NCBI GenBank assembly: GCA_958296075.1 | Contig: CATQHW010000001.1 | Coordinates: forward strand, 434,001-498,000 | Length of the DNA stretch: 64,000 nucleotides | Reading direction: 5' to 3' | DNA from: an uncultured Spirochaetia bacterium | Lineage (GTDB): Bacteria > Spirochaetota > Spirochaetia > SZUA-6 > Bin103 | Part shown: piece by piece, positions 1 to 7,317 of the stretch | How positions within the stretch are numbered: the stretch's first letter is position 1 | Layout of the letters: each line of letters starts with the position of its first letter | Position numbers and translations under genes: made by a program | The notes under the pieces: model-generated | Database searches by the model: none | Told to the model about the DNA's origin: nothing | What the model saw: only the letters and a program-made list of their open reading frames with translations

Positions 1-143
1 GACATCGCTATGAAGTTCCGGCAGTGCCGGTCGAGGTGATCGAGCACCTTCTGCGCCGCCCGCTCGTTTGGTGCGCGATAGGTCGCGCGCAACTCGGGTT
101 TCGTCGCCATGGTCAGGTTTCGTATCGATTCGTCGTCGTGCAT
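1..143 (-). CDS. Pyridoxamine 5'-phosphate oxidase-family (PPOX) flavoprotein, N-terminal part
   Basis: Only the first 47 codons lie in the window; the gene runs off the left edge. ATG at 143-141 is preceded by a GGAGG at 155-151 with a 7-nt spacer, which fixes the start. The N-terminus (ELRATYRAPNERAAQKVL, then HLDRHCRNFIA) matches my memory of the opening of the MSMEG_1061-like group of PPOX-type FMN proteins, where a conserved stretch with paired His and Cys precedes the FMN-binding barrel. That barrel is outside the window, so cofactor binding and substrate cannot be assessed. The family assignment rests on a short segment and is moderate. It has the same orientation as the defence genes to its right but is separated from them by about 180 bp in which I see no gene. 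Confidence 0.5.
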   Translation of the reverse strand, partial: MHDDESIRNLTMATKPELRATYRAPNERAAQKVLDHLDRHCRNFIAM

Positions 144-323
144 CACTGCACCTCCTACCACCGACGCAGTATAGCGACAATCGGGAGTAAACATGGCCAG
201 GGTTCCATGAGGCAACCACCGTGACAGAACACGTGATGCTGGTCCAGAGTCGGTCACTGCAACGGTGTGCCGACTGCGCGCGCCACATTTGCCGAGCGCC
301 CGCGAAGCAACGACCATCGAGCA

Positions 324-1184
324 CTATCGTCGGACCCACGGAGTTGCTTTCAGGAAATCGACGAGCTCCTTACACAGCGACGACTCCTCGAACGCGGTAC
401 TCGACAGACCGTCGCGGCCGATGACGTGGGTCAGACCGTCTCCCGGTGCGCGAAACTGGCCGGCGGCGGTAATCACCGCCTTCAATTGAGAGGCGCAGCT
501 ACGGGACACCCTGTCAGAGTCATTCCTGTTATCATGGATGAAGTCGTGCGCCTTGGCGTATCGATCGGGCCACTCTGCTCTCGTCATCGGCGCCAGATGG
601 TCTTCGAGTGTGCCAGTCTCGTCATCGGTCCCCTTATGAAAGACGAAACAACCGACGGACGAAGTATCGGTCTTGACCCACTTGCCGTGATCGACCGCGG
701 AGAGATCGCCAAAGTGAGGTCCGTATCGCTCGCGGAATTCATTGACGGTCGCAGTCACCCCGATGGCGTCGGCGTCGAACAGGAAGGCCGCTGCATACTC
801 TGACACGTCATACCAGTCGATCGGCTCGCCCTCGCAGTCGAAGATCTCGTGCAAGTCCTTGAGCAGCTCCTGAACGGCATTCACCTGATCTTTCCCATGA
901 GTACGAATCAGCACGAACATCGTGTTCGAATCGGCGTCTTCGACGACCGCCTCGAAACTTGGGAGCGACGGATGTGCAGCACCCTTAAGGGTAAGGTCTT
1001 CGAAAGCCCGTCGCTCGAGTCTCCTGGCAATCAGCCCTTTAGGTACGGTCCGGCTTTCACCGAATGGCGACGGGAGCTCCCCGATGGGCTTCGAGACCCA
1101 ACTACATTTCGCCACAGCTCCCAGACTGCGCGTGGTGAATGCTACATCATGGGAGCCTTCGCAGAAGACCAGTACTGACCTCAA
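324..1184 (-). CDS. TOPRIM-fold putative nuclease (DUF3226/OLD-like), partner of the ParB-ATPase
   Basis: A 286-residue protein that looks like the effector of a two-gene ATPase/TOPRIM defence module. The N-terminus has the TOPRIM glutamate motif (LVFCEGSHD, Glu9). A second acidic motif FLFDADAIG gives the DxD pair at Asp137/Asp139, and GTLEDHLAP (about 191-199) resembles the C-terminal acidic motif of DUF3226/OLD-type TOPRIM proteins. I therefore infer metal-dependent nucleic-acid cleavage, by analogy with AriB of PARIS and OLD-family nucleases; activity is not demonstrated. No signal peptide or membrane segment is seen. Its ATG overlaps the stop of the upstream ParB-ATPase gene by 4 nt (ATGA type), so the two are translationally coupled. 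It is the last gene of the island before the left edge. Confidence 0.75.
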   Translation of the reverse strand: MRSVLVFCEGSHDVAFTTRSLGAVAKCSWVSKPIGELPSPFGESRTVPKGLIARRLERRAFEDLTLKGAAHPSLPSFEAVVEDADSNTMFVLIRTHGKDQVNAVQELLKDLHEIFDCEGEPIDWYDVSEYAAAFLFDADAIGVTATVNEFRERYGPHFGDLSAVDHGKWVKTDTSSVGCFVFHKGTDDETGTLEDHLAPMTRAEWPDRYAKAHDFIHDNRNDSDRVSRSCASQLKAVITAAGQFRAPGDGLTHVIGRDGLSSTAFEESSLCKELVDFLKATPWVRR

Positions 1185-3361
1185 CGAATGCCCCTCAGGT
1201 CGAAGTCTATCGCCTTGTGCAGACGGAGCAGCTTTTCGCCGCCATAGCGTCTCAACCGGGCGCCCTCGCCGGTACGGCTGACCGCATAGCCGACGATGTC
1301 GGCGGTTTGGTATTCGTTGAGAAGCAAAGCGTCGATCGTCTCCTTGCTGTGAGTGGTCAGGAATACCTGCACGTTCAGGTCGGCGGCAAGCTGCTGAACG
1401 ATACGCGTGAACGGCACCAGAAGTTCGGTGTGGATAGCGTTCTCGAACTCGTCGATCAGCAGGACGCCGCCACGAACGCCCGCAAAGAGAAGCCCGATCT
1501 CAAACACCCGGCGTACGCCTTCGCCGAACGAGGCGAGATCGGGCGCGCGGGGGAAGTCGTCATGGCTTACGAGAAAGCGGTTGAATTGGTCGGCGAGTTC
1601 GATGTTATGGAGCCTCGAATCCAAATGTTCCCTGATGAAGTCGATGATCCGCTGCTTCGTTCCGGCTTCCAGACTCTCTTTGTTGCATTGGGCCAGAGTT
1701 TCCGGGCGGCTGGACCAGAACGGACTGGTGAAGGCCGAACGGCACAACCAGTGCTCCCCCTGGAAGCTGGTCCGCCGCCGATTGTCTCCGAAGAACGCGA
1801 CATTCGTAGATTGCTCTCGACCGCCATATTTGGCAGCAATGGTGAGTCGCGTCAGGAAGTCAGTTTGATCTCTGATATCGTCACCCGGATCAGCGAGCAC
1901 CCTGGCCTCGAAGCTCATACGGTTGCACTCGATCCGGTCGAAGCATCCGGAGAGCTGGATTTCCGGCGGAAGCTGCTCCACCAGCCAAAGCGGGTCGGGA
2001 TCGCGTTCCATCCGACCGCGCCAGCGGATGACGTCGAGCAGCGCCCGTTCATCGTGCAGGTGCGCCAGCAGATAGATCGCTTCGAGCAGTGAGGTCTTGC
2101 CGGCGTTGTTCACTCCGACGATGAGATTGACCCTTCCGGGATCATCGAGTACCAGACCATCGATACCACGATAGCGACCGACTTCGATGGCGGAAAACTG
2201 AGATTGCGTGATGTCGTTGAAGGGCTGCCAAGGCAATCGATTACCCGCAGACGGTGGCTGCCGTTTACGCGCGAGCGCAACACCCTGCAATTTGCCGATG
2301 AGCTGCTCTACGCGGTCGAGGTCGTCGGATTGCAACTCGCCGACGCGCGTATTGAGCTTCTGGAGGCCATTGTCGCAGGCCGCGAACGCCCGATCGATTT
2401 CGCTCTTGACCAGGAGCGTACTGGAAAGCGTGGCCTCCTGAAGGCTGCGGGTCTCGTCCAGACGCTTGACCGCAGTGGGATCGCCGATGATCTTGGCGAG
2501 CTCCCGAATATGCCCGGCGGTGGTAATGACGGGGGCCGTTTCCTGCGGTGCTCCCTCCGCTTCGTCTTCTGCTGCCTCGGCGTCTTCGCCACGCGACATC
2601 CAATCGAACAGGCGCTCAAGGTTGGACGTCTTGGCAGCCGTGGCTGTCGCATGTTCCCAACCGAGCCAATTGCGCATCTCCGGGCTGCGAACGACTTCGC
2701 GGAACAGGTTGTACTGCTCCGACTCAAACTGATCGCCGTAGTCGCTCCGGTAGGCATCCACCAGCGCCAGAGTCCGTACCGACAAGTTGAATTCGCGCTT
2801 GCTGATTCCCAATGCCCGGCACACCGCATCTTCGTCGCCTTGGAAGTGCTCCTGGAGCCGCTTCATCGCCAGCGCGCGATTGATGGCCGGCCACCGCCGC
2901 TTCCCGGTAATGTGGTGCAGGCCCATCAGCACCATATGGTCACGCTCGTCGGCTTCGTGGAGGACCACGGGTACTCGGGAGAATAGCGCGTTGTCCAGCC
3001 GGCCCAGATCGACGGCGGCTTCCTCATGGCGGCGCTGCAAGTGCTTGAGAGTAGCGACGCGCCGATTGCCCTCGACTACCAGGAACCCTTTCTTGTCTTG
3101 CGCCCGAACCAGGATCGGATCAATGTCGAGCCAGCCGTTTTCTCCGATGCTGGCGATCAGGTCTCGAACCTGCTCCTGCGATCGCCCCAGCACGATCGCG
3201 GTCGTGCGCCGCTGCACGTCTGCATTGAAGACCTCTTCCGGAGCCACTTTCCGGTAGTCTTCGTGGTCCACGATCCGAAAATTGTTGGGATCGAGATAGA
3301 GACGCGCGAGCGCTACGGTACGCCGGCTGCCGCGCAGTTGCTCCGCAGGTTCTTCACTCAT
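1181..3361 (-). CDS. ParB/Srx-like domain fused to an ABC-type (AAA15/OLD-like) ATPase
   Basis: A 726-residue fusion. Residues about 15-135 form a ParB/sulfiredoxin-like domain: ENGW at 74-77 and VVEGNRRVATLKHL at 95-108, the core nucleotide-binding motif of ParB N-terminal domains. Residues about 140-385 are mostly helical and acidic around 258-275. Residues about 388-726 are a complete SMC/ABC-type ATPase head: Walker A GVNNAGKT (416-423), signature SFGEGVRRVFEIG (611-623), Walker B GVLLIDEFENAIH (632-644) and H-switch LTTHS (668-672). Such ATPases pair with TOPRIM nucleases in PARIS- and Gabija-like immunity, and the next gene, overlapping by 4 nt, is a TOPRIM protein. The ParB domain may bind DNA or hydrolyse a nucleotide to sense infection; that is inference. 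I do not recognise this fusion as a named system. Confidence 0.8.
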   Translation of the reverse strand: MSEEPAEQLRGSRRTVALARLYLDPNNFRIVDHEDYRKVAPEEVFNADVQRRTTAIVLGRSQEQVRDLIASIGENGWLDIDPILVRAQDKKGFLVVEGNRRVATLKHLQRRHEEAAVDLGRLDNALFSRVPVVLHEADERDHMVLMGLHHITGKRRWPAINRALAMKRLQEHFQGDEDAVCRALGISKREFNLSVRTLALVDAYRSDYGDQFESEQYNLFREVVRSPEMRNWLGWEHATATAAKTSNLERLFDWMSRGEDAEAAEDEAEGAPQETAPVITTAGHIRELAKIIGDPTAVKRLDETRSLQEATLSSTLLVKSEIDRAFAACDNGLQKLNTRVGELQSDDLDRVEQLIGKLQGVALARKRQPPSAGNRLPWQPFNDITQSQFSAIEVGRYRGIDGLVLDDPGRVNLIVGVNNAGKTSLLEAIYLLAHLHDERALLDVIRWRGRMERDPDPLWLVEQLPPEIQLSGCFDRIECNRMSFEARVLADPGDDIRDQTDFLTRLTIAAKYGGREQSTNVAFFGDNRRRTSFQGEHWLCRSAFTSPFWSSRPETLAQCNKESLEAGTKQRIIDFIREHLDSRLHNIELADQFNRFLVSHDDFPRAPDLASFGEGVRRVFEIGLLFAGVRGGVLLIDEFENAIHTELLVPFTRIVQQLAADLNVQVFLTTHSKETIDALLLNEYQTADIVGYAVSRTGEGARLRRYGGEKLLRLHKAIDFDLRGIR

Positions 3362-3445
3362 GGCATGGCCGTGCGTCAGACACTATCGGACTTGGGTGCG
3401 CCATGCAAGTGCCGGCGGTCCGTTGGTCGGCGGCTGCGGCGTTGC

Positions 3446-3542
3446 CCACGTTCGTTCGCAGAGCTTGGCTTCGATGCGAGTATCCCGTTCGGCGGCTCTT
3501 GACCGAGACGATCCGTGTTACCGCCAGCGCAAGGTGCTCGCA
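3446..3542 (-). pseudogene. Diverged remnant of the 3' end of a subtilase (ietS-like) gene
   Basis: This stretch aligns base for base, with frequent substitutions, with the last ~100 bp of the subtilase gene at about 4986-5083. Shared blocks include TTCGTTCGC, GGCTTCGATGCG and ACCGCCAGCGC on the plus strand. In translation it still gives LALAVT followed, after a frame change, by IEAKLCERT, matching YALAVT and RIEARLRER of the intact protein. It is too short and frameshifted to be functional. It lies just upstream of the ParB-ATPase gene, so its survival probably marks an old recombination joint, and the promoter of that gene may lie in or near it. Confidence 0.6.
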
Positions 3543-3565
3543 TCGTCGTGCTGTCGAGGGTAGTA

Positions 3566-4057
3566 TCAGGAGTAACCTCTTCTGATACTTATAGCTTTCT
3601 CTACTGCATGTGCAAGGTGCTCAGAAATCCATTGGTAGCACCGTGCGTTGTAGTCGTCTGGATCGTAACATTTCACGATCGTAGAGAGATGTCTTCCTGA
3701 CACCTTAACGAAATCGAATGGGTTGCATCCTTTCGATGACTTCATACCTTTCCGGTCTTTCAGTCCGTGAATATGTATCCCTACCACTCCCATACCGTCG
3801 TTCCATGACTTGACGATCTCATAGTTGATCCATTTTCGGTTGGCGGTATTCGATCCAACCAATACGACCGTACAGGTACGATTCCTCATCTCTCTCGAGA
3901 TCCATCGTTTGATTGCGGAATCACCGCCTCGCTTTACTTGTTCCCAGTCGTTGTCGGAAACCGACGCATTGCCTTCAAGTGCTCCGATTTTGCGAACCTG
4001 AGCCGCCCGCCATACATCAGGTTCGTATTGGAAGCTGAAGAACACGCGTCGTTTCAC
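3566..4057 (-). CDS. ThsB-like TIR-domain protein
   Basis: A 163-residue TIR-fold protein of the DUF1863/ThsB type. The first strand reads VFFSFQYEPD. The central segment CTVVLVGSNTANRKWINYEI carries the Trp and the Glu (about residue 80) typical of TIR proteins that make a cyclic ADP-ribose-type signal or cleave NAD. I chose GTG at 4057 rather than the longer frame from 4165 because GGAGGG (4068-4063) lies 5 nt upstream and the fold starts immediately. The GTG overlaps the stop of the upstream membrane-protein gene (GTGA), so the two are coupled. No ThsA (SIR2-SLOG) or other NAD-consuming partner is present, so this is not canonical Thoeris. Base composition is clearly lower in GC than the surrounding genes, which suggests recent transfer. 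Confidence 0.75.
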   Translation of the reverse strand: MKRRVFFSFQYEPDVWRAAQVRKIGALEGNASVSDNDWEQVKRGGDSAIKRWISREMRNRTCTVVLVGSNTANRKWINYEIVKSWNDGMGVVGIHIHGLKDRKGMKSSKGCNPFDFVKVSGRHLSTIVKCYDPDDYNARCYQWISEHLAHAVEKAISIRRGYS

Positions 4058-4476
4058 GAAGACCCTCCACTGAAGATCAAGTATATGGCAACGGCAAGGA
4101 TAACCGTCAAAATCAACGCGACATAGAATATGACCAGTGTCGTCGAGAAAATCGAGCTCCACCACGTTCGTGGACGATCACCCATGAAAGGAGTGAGGCT
4201 CATCGAGAAATCTATCTTGGATTTGTCCAGACTGCGCACGTGGTCATACAGCGCCCGGAACAGACGCTCCTGCCAGAGGAAGTAGCCATCCAGCGCCCAG
4301 AGGAAGAGCAGAGGGAGCAGAGCGATGAAGGAGAACGCGATCCTGCCCTCTCGTGCCGACAGGACGAACAGAGCGGAGACCAGTACCACGGTCCAGCCCT
4401 TTACGCGAAACGAGTTGGCGCCGAGACGGTTTACTACCCCCTGAATGAATTCCAGGTGCTTGAGTTGCCGTTCCAT
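4054..4476 (-). CDS. Small membrane protein coupled to the TIR gene (putative membrane effector or receptor)
   Basis: A 140-residue protein with about three transmembrane segments: two early ones (around KGWTVVLVSALFVL and FIALLPLLFLWAL) and a long C-terminal one (VIFYVALILTVILAVAIYLI). The N-terminal motif HLEFIQGVVNRLGANSF followed by KGW belongs to a family of uncharacterised membrane proteins that, from memory, often precedes TIR-domain genes. ATG at 4476 is chosen because the family motif begins there. The open frame extends in phase to 4776, but the extra part reads through decayed DUF4276 sequence. No strong ribosome-binding site is visible. It plausibly acts as a membrane-disrupting effector triggered by the TIR product, as in Thoeris and CBASS variants; this is inference. 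Confidence 0.6.
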   Translation of the reverse strand: MERQLKHLEFIQGVVNRLGANSFRVKGWTVVLVSALFVLSAREGRIAFSFIALLPLLFLWALDGYFLWQERLFRALYDHVRSLDKSKIDFSMSLTPFMGDRPRTWWSSIFSTTLVIFYVALILTVILAVAIYLIFSGGSS

Positions 4477-4510
4477 CGATTGTCGAGGATAGCCGAGAAC
4501 GTCGCCGTAG

Positions 4511-4838
4511 TCAACAAGGCCTGGTCGTCTCGATGAGAACCTCCGGCCGCGCGGCGTGAGCACGCCGAAGGAGGGCCACCCCGAGTTCCGCCGGGCAATC
4601 GCCATTCGCGTCGAGCAGCACCAAAACTCGGCCGTCGGGCGCCCGCGCGACTCGCAGCCAAGCCTACGTAGTCCTCCAATCCGCTCACGCCCGCGCGGAA
4701 CGCGGATCGGGCGCACTACGTCAAGCGCCACAAGCGGTGCCACCTCCACGCCAATCCGCCTGATCAGCACTGGCACCGCCTTTACTTCACCGTCGCCTTC
4801 GACGACGGCAACGATTCGCCAAGGATCACTCCTCGTCG
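4511..4838 (-). pseudogene. Decayed DUF4276 (TOPRIM-like) gene
   Basis: The N-terminal half of a DUF4276 protein can be read across three frames. Frame one gives IVAVVEGDGEVKAVPVLI and ALDVVRPIRVPRGRE. A shifted frame gives GLEDYVGLAASRAGAR. A third gives GRVLVLLDANGDCPAELG and ends at a stop at 4513-4511. These are the conserved opening, EG motif and LLD motif of DUF4276 proteins, TOPRIM-like partners of SMC-type ATPases. Two frameshifts and loss of the C-terminal half (the family is usually about 200 residues) make it a pseudogene. Its first frame runs open into the neighbouring membrane gene, producing a spurious longer ORF. Confidence 0.8.
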
Positions 4839-4924
4839 CGAAAGAGATCCATGTCCACAGCCGCCGCGGTATCCGGGTCGGGACTCAGTAGGTCCATGCG
4901 AAGCAGCTCGACGATCCACGAGCG
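4826..4924 (-). pseudogene. C-terminal coding tail of a lost gene upstream of the DUF4276 remnant
   Basis: After an in-frame stop at 4927-4925, a 32-codon open tail reads SWIVELLRMDLLSPDPDT and then DMDLFRDEE before a stop at 4828-4826. The stop sits where the DUF4276 reading frame begins, the arrangement expected for a coupled upstream gene. DUF4276 genes usually follow an SMC-type ATPase gene, so this is probably the last remnant of one, but the tail is too short to assign by itself. Confidence 0.35.
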
Positions 4925-4967
4925 TCACGACCATCCTGATTCGAGCGAGCACTTACGTTCAGAGTCT

Positions 4968-7307
4968 TCATACTCTCGCTCTCGCCCGCGCTCGTTCGCG
5001 GAGCCGGGCTTCGATGCGGCTATACAGTTGGGGCTCCTGAACAAGCCGATCTGCAAGGGTGACCGCCAGCGCGTAGGACTCTCGCTCAGACGAGAGACTC
5101 GTTCCCCATGCGGGATCGTTCCGAGTTACCACGACGAACCAGGAACACGTGCGCAACGCACTTGAAGGCCGCTTGAACGTCCACGTAGCCGCTTGGACGG
5201 TGCCCCGCGATCGATCCTGCGCCGAGACGCTACGCTCCCGCTGACGTTCTGGAATAGTGGTGCTTTTCTTTGTCTTGTCCGTAGCACTGACTCGACTGGC
5301 TACTTCTTCGAGCGATGACGCTTGAACCAACTTGAAGCTGATGGCAGCAGCTCGGTAGTCGATCCGTGTAGTCCGCACGGCAGGCCGGTACGCTAGCGCG
5401 ACGGTGAGTTCGCGCGCGCGGCTCCCAGGCGACCAGAACTCTGCGGGTATCGGTATCTCGAAAAAATGATGGCGCCCGTTTTCGATCGATTCCTCCGCCC
5501 AGAGCGTTACGCAGCTCTCCGGCGATTGATACAGAGCGAAACGATCCACTTGACCGTACCCTGTGACGTTACGGACGGCGGCCGCGTTCCTCCCGAACAG
5601 TTGCGAACATGCGGAGGGCGTCCGGGCATGTGCCACCAGCAGCGCACGGCAGCGATCGACACTCGCATCTGGGTATTCCTTGAAGATGCGAGCAGCGGCA
5701 TGCGCCACCCGCGGCGCCGCGAAGCTCGTTCCGGAGTCCTCCGCAAACGGCCGTCCGGCTGAAAACCGATACGAAGTGGATACCTCCCCGGCGCCGTGCC
5801 AGCCGCTCATTGGATGACCTCCGGCGCGCGCATCGACCATTATGTTGCCGCCGTAGTCCATCAAGTCGGGCTTTATGGCGCCATTTACCGATGGCCCATG
5901 CCTGGTGAACGGGGAGGGCTGCTCCGATCGAGCGACCGGACGATAGGCAGGATCGCTTGGCCACCGTTCATTTCGCTCGTTACGGGCCAGACTGCCAACC
6001 GTCAGCGCGCTCAGCGCCGGCGCCGGATCGAGCAGAACCGAAGCGTCTCCGGTCAAATAGGCTGGGTACTCCCCATGCCAGTCTCGAGGACCGTCCTCGT
6101 CGCCGTCGAAGTTCCCGGTCGGCACCACGAAGAGCACGTCCGATTCCCGACTCAGAGCATCCAGCGTAACTGCCAAGCCGGCCACGTGCCGACTCCGGTA
6201 AGGCTTGTTGAGGTCTCCATAGGAGAGATTGAATATCCGGCAGCCGTATTCGTTGACGAAATATCGAACGGCCTTCCTTATCTGATTTTCGATCAAGTAA
6301 GAATCGCCACGATTGTTCCGGTCCAGAATCCGCCCGCTGAATATACGCAATTCGGGGATGAAGCGCCGATTTCGCAAACACTCGGCGACATCGTCATAGA
6401 GAGCAATCCCCGATACGAGCGTCCCGTGCCCGTGCTCATCAGCGGCCGGCGCGCCGGGCAGAAAGGACTGAGCATCGCCCACGGCGGGCGATATGACTGG
6501 GTGACCGGTGGCAAGCCCCGAGTCGAGAACGACTACCGCTGGTGCGTCAGCCGGTGAGTCTGGTACGTCGTCCAGTTCCCGAATGGAAGTGTGAACCAGC
6601 GCCAGTTCCATGCCGACACGAGGGGGAAGATCTACCGTGCGGACGTCCCGGTGGCTGAGGAGATCATTTGCCAACGAATCGTCACACCGAATTCGGTATA
6701 CCGTCAGGTATGGCTGTCGCACCGAATCGAGAATCTCTCCGGCATGCGATCCCACCCACGCTTCGAACGCATCTCGTAGTGAGGTCGCTTCCCGGCTATG
6801 TGCAACCGGCCACAGTTCGACATCGATTACAAAGGGTTTGGTCTCAGGAAATCCGTGACGCTGTAGCGCCCAGCCGATACGATCCTCAGGGGTCCAGCGG
6901 TCGAAGCCGCCAAGTGCGTATATGAGATACTTGTAGGTGACCTTCCCGCCGGAGGACATACTCGATAGTTTCGCCTCGAATGTCTCAAGCTGGCTGGCGG
7001 TTGCGAACGCCAGTATCAGGGTACTATCTTCCTGACTCACGACTTCAAGCCCGTTCGCAGCCCACGCAATGTCCTCGGGAGAGACTTTTTCAGTCAGCGT
7101 GATCTTAATGAGGAGTCTTTCGTCATAGCCGCCGAGATCGTTCGATATCGCATCACGAGCCACCCGCAGACGACCATGTAGAGTCGCGGCATGAAGGCGT
7201 GTATCTTCGGGTGGTTCCGGTCTGCTCCCCCCTGGACGAGATCGGCGCCGGGTTATGGGTTCTTCCCGAACCAATTCGAGATGCGGACCACTATCGTTAT
7301 CTGGCAT
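4968..7307 (-). CDS. Subtilisin-like (S8) serine protease, IetS-like defence protein
   Basis: A 779-residue cytoplasmic S8 protease without a signal peptide. The catalytic triad is visible: Asp262 (VVVLDSGLATGH), His294 (EHGHGTLVSG) and Ser528 (EDSGTSFAAP), with the oxyanion Asn399 in VVPTGNFDGD. About 250 residues before the catalytic domain resemble the N-terminal extension of proteases paired with AAA ATPases; the Arg-rich C-terminus is probably disordered. It begins 10 nt after the AAA ATPase gene ends, so the two form one unit. ATPase plus subtilase pairs are known as the IetAS anti-phage system, and this gene fits IetS. The target protein is unknown. A diverged copy of its 3' end lies at 3446-3542. 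Confidence 0.75.
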   Translation of the reverse strand: MPDNDSGPHLELVREEPITRRRSRPGGSRPEPPEDTRLHAATLHGRLRVARDAISNDLGGYDERLLIKITLTEKVSPEDIAWAANGLEVVSQEDSTLILAFATASQLETFEAKLSSMSSGGKVTYKYLIYALGGFDRWTPEDRIGWALQRHGFPETKPFVIDVELWPVAHSREATSLRDAFEAWVGSHAGEILDSVRQPYLTVYRIRCDDSLANDLLSHRDVRTVDLPPRVGMELALVHTSIRELDDVPDSPADAPAVVVLDSGLATGHPVISPAVGDAQSFLPGAPAADEHGHGTLVSGIALYDDVAECLRNRRFIPELRIFSGRILDRNNRGDSYLIENQIRKAVRYFVNEYGCRIFNLSYGDLNKPYRSRHVAGLAVTLDALSRESDVLFVVPTGNFDGDEDGPRDWHGEYPAYLTGDASVLLDPAPALSALTVGSLARNERNERWPSDPAYRPVARSEQPSPFTRHGPSVNGAIKPDLMDYGGNIMVDARAGGHPMSGWHGAGEVSTSYRFSAGRPFAEDSGTSFAAPRVAHAAARIFKEYPDASVDRCRALLVAHARTPSACSQLFGRNAAAVRNVTGYGQVDRFALYQSPESCVTLWAEESIENGRHHFFEIPIPAEFWSPGSRARELTVALAYRPAVRTTRIDYRAAAISFKLVQASSLEEVASRVSATDKTKKSTTIPERQRERSVSAQDRSRGTVQAATWTFKRPSSALRTCSWFVVVTRNDPAWGTSLSSERESYALAVTLADRLVQEPQLYSRIEARLRERARARARV

Positions 7308-7317
7308 TCAACGGCTC

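Noticed and set aside
3566-4476. Canonical Thoeris
   Set aside because: No ThsA (SIR2-SLOG, macro or caspase-like effector) is present.
4477-4776. N-terminal extension of the small membrane protein to 240 residues
   Set aside because: The extra 100 codons read through DUF4276 remnant sequence, partly out of its own frame; the family starts at 4476.
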